Source of the DNA: Branchiostoma floridae
Taxonomy: Eukaryota; Chordata; Leptocardii; Amphioxiformes; Branchiostomatidae
DNA length: 36,503 nt
Direction: 5' to 3'
NCBI RefSeq assembly: GCF_000003815.2
Contig: NC_049988.1
Span: 1-36,503, forward strand
The notes under the pieces: model-generated
What the model saw: the letters and a program-made list of their open reading frames with translations, nothing else
Databases searched by the model: none
What the model was told of the DNA's origin: nothing
Part shown: positions 26,181-36,389 of the stretch, piece by piece
How positions within the stretch are numbered: the stretch's first letter is position 1
How the letters are laid out: every line of letters starts with the position of its first letter
Program-made: the position numbers and the translations under genes

Positions 26181-26787
26181 GCAGCGGAGGTTCAAAGTTG
26201 AAGGTAAAGAGTTTCTCAAGTGCCAGGTTTAGGATTTTTGACTAGTCGATACGTCTTTGGGCAGGGAGTAAGTCGTGTAAGCTTTGGCCCTCTGGTGGCT
26301 TGTTCCGAACTGCAGTAGGCGATTTTGTTGTTATCTTTGGAAGAGAATAAGTCGAGCAGGTGTTGATGTATTTGCATTTTTTTTAGTATGTACACATCTT
26401 AGATGATAATTAATGTCCTGGAATGTCTTGTATAAAAATCTGGGCTTCATTTACATGACTAATGAAGAAATGTTGTAATTCCAGAAATTGACCTATTTTC
26501 ATGGACACTCATGGCTTCTCCTAATCCGCCACACGGAACAAGCTGTGTAAAGATGATGACAGCTTTGTGCTTGATGAAAGCTCCTAGGCTTGTGATAGCA
26601 AAACATAGATGTTATTTTTGCTGACACATTGATTATTAGTTTTCGGGTGTCATATTCTTTACGGCAGAAGTGTGTGATGGGAACGGGTTTTCACCATTTT
26701 GATGTGAATGGGTGTTTCACCCTAATGTTTGTGTTCCATTAATACATGGTATGGGGAAGTGAAAGCGTGGTGGTTCCGTGACCTTGA

Positions 26788-27070
26788 TATTACCTTCGCC
26801 AAGAAGATTATATTTTCAGTTATGCCGTAGTGTTAGGTGAGTCTTTATGCACATGTAGGTCAACAGCAAAACTGGAGAACTGATTGATGGATCATCATGA
26901 TACTTAATATTTAAGTAGTGGTTTGGAAAACAAAGGTTGAGTTCGAAAATGGTTCACCCTGTATGTTCCGTCGGTAGTGCAGCGGGCGGAATGTGTGTGT
27001 GTCTGTGTTTGCGGACAACTCGAGAAGCTGTAGATGGTTTGCATGATATTTGGTGGCTATGTAGGAGTAT
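26788..27070. repeat. ACCTTCGCCA repeat family, copy 2
   Basis: ATTACCTTCGCCAAGAAGAT, GTAGGTCAACAGCAAAACTG, GATGGATCATCATGATACTT and GCAGCGGGCGGAATGTGTGT. Diverged from copy 1, so these are old insertions or a dispersed family. Confidence 0.7.
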
Positions 27071-27174
27071 ACAATATATCTATGTAACATGAACCGTATG
27101 TAATCAACACAAATTATGTACATTATAAACAAAACTACCTCATAATCCATGTTCATTTGACGAAGGTATGTGTT

Positions 27175-28195
27175 CGTGGAACTCTCGGAGGTTTTTCATA
27201 TGTTTTTGACACTTACATAATACATGGATTTTCCTAAACTCAAACTGAACTTTAGAATCCATGTTATACGACAGAAAAATATCATTTGTTGTTTGTTTTA
27301 CTTTTTAAGCAGTGTATTGTACGCAAATGCTACCCTGACGTTAGCATAGATGGGGGAAAGTACTTCCTACGATAATAAAACCTGAGTTTGCTGAAGTCCA
27401 ACCGTAAATGTGCAGAAACCGACTTCTTTTAGACTACATAACAAAGGCCTACGTTCTAATTAATTGATAAAGCCTTTTAGCATGCATGTCAACTTCCTAT
27501 TTCAAAGACTTTGCGCTAAACTGATAGTAGATATAACGTTAAGGTAGCATTCTTCTGAAGCAGTATCGGTAGTGGGTTGATATCGAGTGTGTTTCAAAGC
27601 CTTTAGTTCTAAACGTGCACCCCTGTGCTACAAACCACATGGCTTGGACGTAGATTTTTTTTCTGATTTTTTCACGTGTATACTAAAACTTTTGTTTGAG
27701 TTGTTTTTTTTTTAGACCGAAGTAAACATATGTTATTCTTTCCTGTTCTCTGGTATAGAAACACGCACCATAGAATGTATAAATGTATATATGTGGTTCC
27801 TCTATGCCCTCACGGCAAACGACACCTTTTCACATACACTACTTTGAACGGTATCTAATGATTTCATTTTTTTACAACAAATGTATACTGTTGCAAAATA
27901 AGTCTATTCTTTACTTAATTTAAATAGGGTTAAAACTTTAGTTCATGCTACGTCAAAAAAGTCAACATTCATGTTTGTGTTGTGTTTTATTTTGGAATGG
28001 ACCACTTAAAATAATATGCCGCTAGAAGAATCAATCCATTCTATGAGATGATATCAAAATTCCAATTGTTTTTTTTTTTATTACAAAATACGCTTTTGGG
28101 TTACAAGTGGAAAATTCTAATCTTTAGTCGCATAGAAAATGATATTGTGGGAAATTTACCGTGTTGTCTCACAACCATTTCCTTCCTTGAACTTT
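27175..28195. other. no feature seen
   Basis: AT-rich sequence with homopolymer runs and no convincing exon or repeat; intergenic between the matrix-type gene and the lectin region. Confidence 0.5.
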
Positions 28196-28199
28196 ATTA

Positions 28200-28531
28200 G
28201 CCTCCGTTCTATTCTTCGGAACAGGGCTTTTTTTTTTTCTTCTTTTTTTTTCGGGGGAAGGGGGGGTTGATTCGCGTTTTCAACGTTGGCTGACTATGTA
28301 CTCTTACGCCGGGAAAGGGAGTTTGCCAACGAAGGTAGTTTGCTGTGGAAGGGAGTTTGTCGTGATAGCGAGTCTTCGGACGGGGCAAACACTCTCTATC
28401 AGGGCAAACTCCCTTCCACAGCAAACTACCTTCGTTGGAAAAACCCCTTTCTCGGCACAAGAGAACATAGCCAACGTTGAAAAACGCGACCCCCACCAAA
28501 AAGGGCCCGTTCCGAAGACTGCAACGGAGGC
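28200..28531. mobile_element. Foldback MITE, 332 bp, TA target
   Basis: Ends GCCTCCGTT and AACGGAGGC are flanked by TA on both sides, as in Tc1/mariner insertions. A perfect 34-bp inverted pair lies inside (28326-28359 with 28405-28438), and longer imperfect pairing (TTCGGAACAGGGC with GCCCGTTCCGAA, CAACGTTGGCT with AGCCAACGTTG) covers most of the element. Non-coding. Confidence 0.8.
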
Positions 28532-28667
28532 TAGATATTTTTATGTTTTATGTTGAGTGTCCCCAACATTAAACGAACTACCTACGTATTACAAATAGAA
28601 CCACCATAATTAGTGTCAAAACACAATGACGACATATGTAGAAGCGTTGAGTTTTAGAATCCACTCG

Positions 28668-28673
28668 TTTATT
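28668..28673 (-). terminator. poly(A) signal AATAAA of the EGF/TSP3 gene
   Basis: TTGAATAAACGAG on the minus strand, about 130 nt downstream of the predicted stop at 28804. Confidence 0.55.
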
Positions 28674-28803
28674 CAATGCAAGTGAAATAGCAAGCAAGGG
28701 AGAATTTGCGCGAATAGCATCTAATTTACTTTGGTTGCCTCTATAGCGTAGCTCTTTTGAAAGCGGTAAAAGATGCCTGATACGAGAGAACGTCTCTCCT
28801 GAG

Positions 28804-28843
28804 TCAGCTTCGGCTCGGATTGTCGATGATGTTGCCTCTGCGC
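28804..28843 (-). CDS. terminal coding exon
   Basis: Acceptor TTTTTTCCTTACAG at 28844-28845; in phase 2 it reads [12 protein letters not shown] and stops at TGA (28804-28806). A longer open frame in another phase exists but does not match the incoming phase. Confidence 0.55.
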
Positions 28844-31800
28844 CTGTAAGGAAAAAAAACACAAATTAAAACATAATATTGTTATAACAGATATAAGTAT
28901 TTCACACATTAATTATAATATAAAGGCTTTTCTTACGATTCTTGGCTTCATGATTATTTATCTTTTACAACGTAATTAATTAATGGTACGTCGTTGTAAT
29001 CGCCCTTCGGCGTTATACAGCAGCTTCGCAGACATGAGGCACGTTTACAGCTAGTTACATTGAACGAGCTGTGACACCTGAATATTTCATATATCATTGC
29101 TAAATTACATTTTACGGCATGCATATTACATGCTAAAAAATCAAATTGCTCTCTTTCAGTTTGTAACTTTAGATTAGAATGGAGCAACATGCCATGATGC
29201 AATTACGTAATTCAAATAACTCTGACTCCAACTAGTTCTAATGATCATGCCTCAGTTCAGTTCATGCATAGATCATGCATAGATTTCAGTTTCAGTTAAA
29301 TCAACTGTCAAAAAGCTTTGAAAATGTATTGTGACATGCACTGCTACACCTACCTAGCCACAAGTGACCTGTCCAAACCGGCGCAGGTGAGTAGTTCCTG
29401 GCTCCAGCCGGTGGCCGAAGGACAGTTGAACACAGCGTCATGTCCCGCCTGGTGACACTGCACGTACATGGAGCAGTCGAACGGGTGGGGACGGTAAGTC
29501 CCGTCAGGCAGGTTCTCACATAGCTTAGCTGTTGAAAAGAAATATTAATGTTGATACAGAAATTTTCGCAGTGGTTTAATTTTCGCGGTTTTCATATTGC
29601 AAATTCACTGCAAACTTAAACCCCCCGTGAACACGTTTCCATTGCAGCAAGAGACTACAGTCCATGGTGTTACCGCAAACATAAAACCCACCGCGGACAG
29701 TCACTTTTCCCGCTACCGCGAAATTAAATCCCCGCGAACTAACATGTATTTACAGAGTAATAAGATTTCTCTCCAAGACTTCCGTAGGCAGAGTAATATT
29801 ACTTGAAGGTATATCATAGTATTAATAAAAAGGATAGTATGGAGTATTTCTCAATTAAAGACAACTGTTCCTGTAGTAACCAATGTCTCATCTTATTTTG
29901 CTTACTGACATGAGCAATCGGTTACTACAGAGGACTGTACGCAAGCTGTAAATGCTTTGCCTGACTAAATTTGTTAGTTATTTGTCCAGTTAAACTCACC
30001 GATGACCTCTTCCAACACGGCCCTACAAGCGTCACCTGTTGCACTGTCACCACTGTTAGCCTGGTCAGAGTTGGGTGTGGAGACACAGTTGTCACACAGG
30101 CTCCCGATGCCATCACCATCCGAGTCAATCTGGTCAGGGTTGGGATCCATCGGGCAGTTATCCTTGATAGGATGAAACGCATTTTATGTAAGATTGTTTG
30201 ACCCTTTATTTATTCAGAAAAGCTCAAAAGCCGCTTTTCATTAAGGTCACGAGGGAGGTAAGGGTTAAAATATAATAGAGATACAGATTACATTGAGTAC
30301 TAATAAAGACATCAACCTATATTATTACACATACATGGTACAAAACATATACATATAGTGGTGCAAGAATCACAGAGTACTATTCGGACTCAACTCAAGC
30401 TTAGAATTTACGTCATCTGTAGAAGCTTGTAGGGGTTTAAAATTCAATTTTGCCCACAAACTAAAACAGCACAACCGAAATAACAACAATATAATGGCTT
30501 TAGTCATATACAAGCATGTTACCCGTATGATGATAATGTCTTTATAGAAATTTTACAGTCAATAACCAAGAGAACGAAGTCGCATACGCTGTGCTAGAAG
30601 TTACCTGGTCGTTCCAAACACCATCACCGTCGGTGTCATCATCACAGACGTCTCCTTTCCCATCATTGTCCATGTCCAGTTGGTCAGGGTTGTGCTCTCC
30701 TGGGCAGTTGTCCTGAACAAAGCATTAAAACAATATCAACTTTTGTTCCTTGCTAAAGCCAAGAAACTGGATACTATTTAGGCACATTTATGTGTTACCT
30801 AGACCTAAATGTCTGTAATCACATTGCATCAGTGTAAGGTATTATAAAACGTTCTTAGCCTGGTATAACTCGGTGGATGGCTAAATCTCAAGCTTATTGG
30901 CTTTAGTACGTTTGCTTTGTAACTTACATACAGGTATACAGCTGAAAGAAGGTAATGTACCTACCAAGATGCATGTCTCATTTCCACATGAGATGGGGAC
31001 ATCGGAGAAGCCGTCCATGTCACCATCACGTCCACAGACCAGGCCATCACTCGAGCCCACCCATCCATTAGCACACTGGAGAAATGTAGAATTGCATTTT
31101 TTATGATTAGATTTACTAGTATTTTATAATATTATATCACGATATTTATCTAGAACTTTTAATGAGGATTTCTCGACGATGCAAGGCATTAGCTACATAA
31201 AGATTGTCTCTGACAAAGTATAACACACCTTGCAGCGGAAGCTCCCACTAACAAGATGGCAGTCGGCACAAGGTGACTCATCTCCCACACATTCTGGAAA
31301 GGAAAAAAATCAAACATCAAAATTAAAGCATATCAAAATATTGGTGTTATTGATTTAGAATACCCTTATATTGATTTTTTATGTCATTGGGTTTTGACAA
31401 CTTACGGGCTGTGCAGTCTGCGATGTCCTTCGCTCCTCTGAAGACGGCGTTTGTTCCAGCAGGACAAGACTTGCAGGTAGACTGTGCTTCCTCGTCCTGG
31501 TACTCCTGGTAGTCACACTTCACACAGGAGATGTTGTCAACTGGTTTGAATGTTCCTTTGGGGCAGTCCACTTAAAAAAAACATAGAAAATACAAATAAG
31601 GTCTCGAAGTATTTTAATTCAAACATGTACGGTGGCAAATTTTGTTGAATAATGTCTTGGAATTAGGTATACTTACGGCAGTAAGCGGAGAAATTCTCAT
31701 TCACGGCCATTTGTCCATCTTGGCAATCAGTCTCGAATGCTGGTGGGGCTGTCATTGCAAAAGACAAGCCTTCTGCACGTCTGCCGTCTATGGTCATGCT

Positions 31801-34800
31801 GAAACACAAGGTATCGTGCCTTTAATGTACAGAGTGTAGAATTTCTGTCGCTAGAGTAAAGTGAAAAATGTACCAGATACTGTTGTTAAAGATATGGTTG
31901 TTAGAATTTAATTAACATACAAGAATTCTCCAGAGTAGATTTTGTCTTCAATCTCGTAGGCAGTGCCTCCGAGAAGAAACATGAGATCGCCCTGATCCAC
32001 AGCCGTGATCTGGTCAGCTGGCAGGGTGCTGACGGCGACGATGTCAAACTGCACGACGAAACCAGGGCCGGATCGGGGGGTTTCTACAGACCGCTTAGTG
32101 CTGCCGCATGCCACGTTGACGTTCTCAATGTTGCACGTTCCTGATCCCGAGGTTGCTGCTCCATCAAGTGTGTTGAACAGGCGCTCGAACATCTGTATGA
32201 TGTTGGAATTGTTGCTTTGGCAGTCTCCGTCGAAATAGAAATCCACCTCACTCTTTTGTCGAGGGTATCCTGTGTAATGTGCCCCTAGAGAAACAAGAAA
32301 ACCACATTAGGACGCGGTCACAGGTCGTGCGATCGTCGTACGATCGCTAAATTCGGGCATTTCGGAGTACAAAAAATTTACATCCTCTGCCAATTTTAAC
32401 TTTCTTGGTACACGTAATACTGTTTTGTTTCCATGTAAGTGGTTGGTTCTGTCACGGCCTGCTTAGAAATCCTATGGCATGAAAATCGTACGACGATTGC
32501 ACGACCTATGTGATACCCTTTACGATATGTTACGCTCACAGATGATCGAAGATGAGCCTTTCAATTTATCATATCACATTTACAATTAAGGGGCTGATAG
32601 TTATATCTATGAATAAATTCAATCTATTATGCCTGTGTAAGAGTTAGAGATATTGTGTTTTTTTATCAACTGATGACAGAACGAAACACTGACAAAGTGT
32701 TTTGAATGAATCGTAAATGATAAACACGTTACTTACTCGAACAGTCCGGCCAGGGTGCGTTTTCCGTCAGCCTATCGGGACATGTTGTCCGGCCCAGCTC
32801 ATGCCACTGACCCGCCAGGTCACAGCTGTAACCGTCAGCAGGTGTGCAGGCGAACTCGTGTTGGGATTCGCAGGCGACTGTGCAGAACTGCCCTCCGCTG
32901 GTGGTAGCAGCACAGGTGGCCGAGCCGTGTTGAGGTGGTGGGAAGTCCTCACTGCATGGGGCTGTGGGAATGAATGAATGAATGAATGAATGAATGAATG
33001 AATGAGTTAATGAATTTTATTGCTCAACAATCGCACAGGGTACAATGTATGGCAATTAATAACAACTAATAGCTATTCAGACAATAGTACTAAGAGGCTA
33101 CATACAAAGCAACAACAAAACATTATCGAGTAAAAGTACAGTTATGTATGATTAATCTGGTCTCGCATTTGGAATACATTATAAAGAAACTGGCCTACGT
33201 AGACGGATATATGAGTTGAACATGAGAGCAATACATGGAAAATATCGCTTTCTGTACCAGCAAGAGAGATGTGTGTTTTGGTTCTAATATTCTTAAACAA
33301 TGTTTCTTTACTGTAGGTAGGACATTTCATAACAAAGTGGAATTCATCCTTTATATTTTCATGACATGTAGGACACAGTCTCTGAGTGGCTGGTGTGTTT
33401 CGGTGACGACCTTTTTAAATTTCTAAACAATGTGCACTTATTCTCAGTTTTGTAATGCTGTATCTAAATGGTCTATTATGAATTGATTTGAGATATTCTT
33501 CCATAGCAAAGTGTTTTTTGACTTTCGAATATGTTTTTAGTTTGTAGGTGCTTTTGAGCTGTTCCCTCCAGCCAGAAAGAAACGTGTCTTTTAGACGTTC
33601 TTTGAATATGTTCCCAAAGTGTTTGGCATTGACAGCGGGATTGAGCCAAACATTTTGGAACCCATGTCTGCATAAAATGTCCTGAACGTGAGTAGCCAAG
33701 TCATGTTCTTCTTCGACTGAAGTGTCGTAAGCCTATTTAACAATCCTATCATTTGGTACAGTGTGCAATCTTAGCGAGTATTTAATCAGATGTGTTTGAC
33801 TGTCAATGAATAAAGGAAATACTCCTAATTCACCTCTTACGGCGGCATTGACAGAGCTTTTCGGTACATGAAGTAAAATTTTGCAGAAATTTAAGAGTAC
33901 GTATTCTAAGTCAGGTATTTCATATGAGATTTTTGGTTGTTCTATTGTTATATTCCGGTTCCTAAACAAAGTGTCTGACTGGTATATCACGTTCAGTTTG
34001 TCACTGTATTTCTTGAATCGGACAAGAATGGGACGAATATAAATAGTCGAGGCTTCTGATTTATTTCCCAGACGATAGACTCTAAGTATATCAACTTCTG
34101 ATCCCAATATCGGGCTGAGGACTGTGGCTATAGATGCTCTAGTCGTTTCATTTTGACATTCCGGAATCCCTTTGAATATTAGATCTCTGCATTGTGCATT
34201 TATTCCAGTGAGCTCACTACAATAAAGTAGGATGGGTTTAACCAGACTGTTAAACAGATCAATAGCTAGGGAAATCGAGGGGTTGGAATTAGATGATAAG
34301 AATGATTTCAATTTGGACGAGGCCCGTGGTGCTTTCATTCTTAACTGTTTTATGGCTCGACTAAAAGATCCTGAAGGTCTTATGTCCACTCCTAGGTAGG
34401 TATAAAAGTTGGTTATCTCTATAGTTTAACCCTGAGATGTGAAAGGTGACTGTTTGTTATTGACTGTCCGCCCGTTTTTGGAGAAGATCATTACTTTTGT
34501 TTTGTTCTTATTGATTGATAATTTCCACAGAGAGCAAAATTGGTCCAGTGCCCTCAAGCATTCTTTTAGGCCTGATTCTAATTTCGATACAAGTACAAGA
34601 TCATCAGCCCAAAATATGCTATTTACAGGAGTATCTTTTAAGAATAGGGAGTCACAAGATATTGGATTTAATAGGGCAGGGAAATCGTTAATATAAAGGT
34701 TAAAAAGGAGGGGACTTATGTTACAACCTTGTCTTACCCCGCAGAATGACTGGAAGTATGGTGACATGCCGTGTGGGGTTTTAACGCAATATTCTATGTT

Positions 34801-36389
34801 TTGATACATTGATTTTATAAGTCTAAAAAAGTTACCTCCTATCCCTAGAGATAAAAGTTTATAGAATAGTCCGTTTCGCCATACCGAATCAAAAGCTTTT
34901 CGAAATGGATTTTAGAATATTGCACTAAACGGAATATCATTGTACAGTAATAAGTGACCTAAAAGACTAGTGAATCGCATGGTGAAAGACAGCACAAGAC
35001 AGGGTCCAAAAGAGAACTAGGTTACTATTCCAAAGACGAATGAGTATCCGTTAGTGTAAAAATCTCTATGCTTTAGAGTATTTGGCAATATGCATAGCTT
35101 TAATTTTGCCAAGCACAATATAATCCAAAGATTATGTATGGTAAGCCAGAATACAAAACATCAGCCGAAAAAAATCCAATGCAAATTGTTAGGATATACA
35201 AGCTTGGCTACGTATGTTATGTTATACCTTACCGAATTCACAGTTGTCGCCTTTGAATCCACTCAGGCATTAGCAAGTGTAGTTTCCGCCTCCATCAAGG
35301 CAGGTCGCTCCATTTTCACAAGGGCTGGATCTGCAGTCATCGTTATCTAGACGTATAGAGGATATAAAGGGAACATTACCACCGAAACCATGATGCAAAT
35401 TTCATAAATTTAGTAAGTACTAAAATATGTAATCACGTTATTGTATCATTCTGGTATGTTGGATGCAAATGCAAAGCTCACGTGATCTCAAAAACGGTTG
35501 GGCGACCCCTTAGATAAAAAAAAAAGATATTTATAAATCGATTACCACCCAATTCTGATTGGCAAAGTGTTAGCCGTTGCTACGGCGAGCTCCGTATAAA
35601 ATTTAAACAAAAATCTTCGCCGAGAACTAAATGTTATAACAATGACTTCTCAAGCTGCTAATAATAACCCAAAGCCCATGGTGATCGACAATAATATAGG
35701 TAATGTTTCGGCTGAAAATCTCCATTTGAACACGTCGATAACGCTGACGGGGCGTAAATGTTGGCAAATAGTGCGGTTTTTGTGACCGGGACGATTTGTA
35801 AACGTACATACTTACCAACACATGAGAAGCCATCAGACCCTGTGCTGTATCCGTCTCTACAAGAACAGCGGTAACTCCCAAACATGTCTGTACAGATGTG
35901 ATCACATGGGCCTCTTCCATCGTTGTCCAGACACTCATCAGTATCTGTGAAGACAACAAAAAAACATTTCGAGACTGTGATTTGAAGCTCAAAATAGGGA
36001 AAAAAAGAAATAAATCACATACATGGTTTTTAGTGCTAGCTAAGGAGATTTAAGCAATACAAGTAGAAAGCATGTCACTCGATCTAAATACGTTTTAAGG
36101 CATTTAAGGTGCAAGTTATTAAAAAAGGGAATAACTAACGTTTACAAAAAAATGATGATATCAATAACGTAAAATTTTTAACCGAAGAATTTTGTTCGTA
36201 ATATTTAGAAATTTTCGAACAAAATTCTTCGGTGTACAAGGCATAACAGACCTTTGCACCCGTGCTGGTCTTCCTTAAGGTCGAATCCAACCTTGCACCA
36301 GCATGTGTAGCTTCCTGGAGAATTCTGACAGATGCCGTTATTAGGGTCGCAAGGGCCCTGTCCGTTATTGGCGTCGCATTCATTCACAT
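28804..36389 (-). CDS. secreted EGF / GCC2-like / TSP3 / chitin-binding matrix protein, 3' part
   Basis: Thirteen exons join in frame to 639 codons including the stop; the 5' end lies beyond the window. From the visible N-side: two calcium-binding EGF domains (DVNEC, DTDEC), a third EGF, a Cys-rich module, an unassigned module of about 160 aa, a GCC2/GCC3 (ephrin-receptor-like) module ([12 protein letters not shown]), an EGF of thrombospondin type (ECVGDESPC...FRCK), thrombospondin type 3 repeats (DNCP...DxDxDGxGDxC), a CBM14/peritrophin chitin-binding domain, and a 20-residue tail. No TSP C-terminal lectin domain is present. Likely extracellular and calcium-binding. The EGF exon at 35233-35346 has an in-frame TAA, so the full chain needs that exon skipped (it is phase 1-1) or the base is wrong. 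I know no named orthologue. Confidence 0.75.
28990..29078. repeat. CGCCCTTCGGCG repeat, copy 2
   Basis: GTAATCGCCCTTCGGCGTTA, then CAGCAGCTTCGCAGACATGA and TTACATTGAACGA; partner of 8690-8790. Confidence 0.6.
29354..29528 (-). CDS. exon: CBM14 (peritrophin-A) chitin-binding domain
   Basis: Acceptor TTCTTTTCAACAG, donor AG|GTAGGT; 175 nt, phase 1 in and 2 out. [20 protein letters not shown], then [15 protein letters not shown], then [10 protein letters not shown]. The six-Cys spacing and D-C-S-x-Y-x-x-C core are those of CBM14. The alternative donor 15 nt upstream is weaker and keeps the same phase. Confidence 0.82.
29568..29755. repeat. CGCGAAATTAAA-type dispersed repeat
   Basis: TTTAATTTTCGCGGTTTTCA, then ACCGCAAACATAAAACCCAC, then TACCGCGAAATTAAATCCCC. 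A repeat form seen in many marine invertebrate genomes. Confidence 0.55.
30000..30162 (-). CDS. exon: thrombospondin type 3 repeat
   Basis: Donor G|GTGAGT; 163 nt, phase 0 in and 1 out. [20 protein letters not shown] then [16 protein letters not shown]. Asp-rich calcium-binding repeats. Confidence 0.88.
30190..30600. other. intron, no feature seen
   Basis: AT-rich intronic sequence; nothing assigned. Confidence 0.4.
30605..30712 (-). CDS. exon: thrombospondin type 3 repeat
   Basis: 108 nt, phase 0-0, acceptor TTTGTTCAG, donor [29 protein letters not shown], then [16 protein letters not shown]. One complete TSP3 unit in one symmetric exon. Confidence 0.9.
30965..31075 (-). CDS. exon: end of TSP-type EGF and first TSP3 half-repeat
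   Basis: 111 nt, phase 0-0, donor [29 protein letters not shown], then [17 protein letters not shown]. Confidence 0.85.
31229..31293 (-). CDS. exon: TSP-type EGF
   Basis: 65 nt, phase 1 in and 0 out; acceptor TTTCCTTTCCAG, donor [29 protein letters not shown]. Confidence 0.8.
31406..31570 (-). CDS. exon: GCC2/GCC3 (ephrin-receptor-like) module
   Basis: 165 nt, phase 1-1, donor [25 protein letters not shown], then C-x2-C-P-A-G-T near the end ([15 protein letters not shown]). Confidence 0.82.
31677..31798 (-). CDS. exon: unassigned module, C-terminal part
   Basis: 122 nt, phase 2 in and 1 out; acceptor TTGTGTTTCAG, donor [27 protein letters not shown], then [18 protein letters not shown]. 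Confidence 0.75.
31921..32284 (-). CDS. exon: unassigned module, main part
   Basis: 364 nt, phase 1 in and 2 out; acceptor TTGTTTCTCTAG, donor GTATGT. Open throughout; [13 protein letters not shown], then [15 protein letters not shown], then [19 protein letters not shown]. Two cysteines frame a charged segment. It precedes GCC2-type modules in the manner of some sushi/GCC2 proteins, but I cannot name the domain. Confidence 0.75.
32318..32513. mobile_element. MITE with AGGTCGTGC terminal inverted repeats
   Basis: TCACAGGTCGTGCGATCGTC at 32318 is inverted at 32494-32513 (GACGATTGCACGACCTATGTGA), with about 29-bp arms. It sits in the intron between the Cys-rich exon and the unassigned module. 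Confidence 0.6.
32737..32961 (-). CDS. exon: Cys-rich module (sushi-like)
   Basis: 225 nt, phase 1-1, donor [27 protein letters not shown], then [14 protein letters not shown], then WPDCS. The ending W-x-x-C and the G-x-W core recall sushi/CCP, but there are more cysteines than in a standard one. Its acceptor lies 4 nt from a LINE tail. Confidence 0.75.
32968..33005. repeat. (GAAT)n, tail of the LINE
   Basis: About nine GAAT units, the reverse complement of an (ATTC)n tail. Confidence 0.9.
33936..34197 (-). other. ORF1-type (RRM-like) sequence inside LINE ORF2
   Basis: [17 protein letters not shown], then VYRLGNK, then [17 protein letters not shown] follow the layout of LINE ORF1 proteins (D/N-L-I-F-x-G-I-P-E ... 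R-x-G ... R-P-I-(L/I)-V-x-F). The flanking codons ([12 protein letters not shown] before, [20 protein letters not shown] after) are ORF2 C-terminal sequence, in the same frame. Confidence 0.55.
35233..35346 (-). CDS. EGF exon with in-frame TAA
   Basis: 114 nt, phase 1-1, acceptor ATACGTCTAG, donor [27 protein letters not shown], then NYTC[16 protein letters not shown]. TAA at 35270-35272 replaces the residue between two EGF cysteines, where CAA (Gln) would need one change. All six EGF cysteines remain. Confidence 0.75.
35816..35944 (-). CDS. exon: calcium-binding EGF
   Basis: 129 nt, phase 1-1, acceptor TTGTCTTCACAG, donor [27 protein letters not shown], then [13 protein letters not shown]-x-D-E-C plus F-x-S-Y is the cbEGF signature. 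Confidence 0.9.
36252..36389 (-). CDS. exon: calcium-binding EGF
   Basis: 138 nt, phase 1-1, acceptor CCATTCCAG, donor G|GTCTGT (weaker). [20 protein letters not shown], then [15 protein letters not shown]. The most 5' exon of this gene in the window. Confidence 0.88.

Larger units (their letters stand above)
32968..34917 (-). mobile_element. 5'-truncated L2/CR1-like LINE with broken ORF2
   Basis: From the 5' side: RT block [18 protein letters not shown] (about 34850-34910), [20 protein letters not shown], catalytic FWADD (Y to W in YADD), then a TAA at 34426-34428, then the same frame continues [18 protein letters not shown] to 33733. C-terminal blocks ([35 protein letters not shown]) are in other frames. 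It ends in (ATTC)n. Residues about 65-151 of the 33733-34389 frame resemble a LINE ORF1 domain. It is inactive. Confidence 0.8.

Noticed and set aside
28578-28862. A 94-residue exon in another frame at the end of the matrix gene
   Set aside because: It uses phase 1, whereas the preceding donor is phase 2. The phase 2 reading ends at TGA 28804.
33142-33330. Separate small gene on the minus strand
   Set aside because: [15 protein letters not shown] is the Cys-rich end of LINE ORF2 in a shifted frame.
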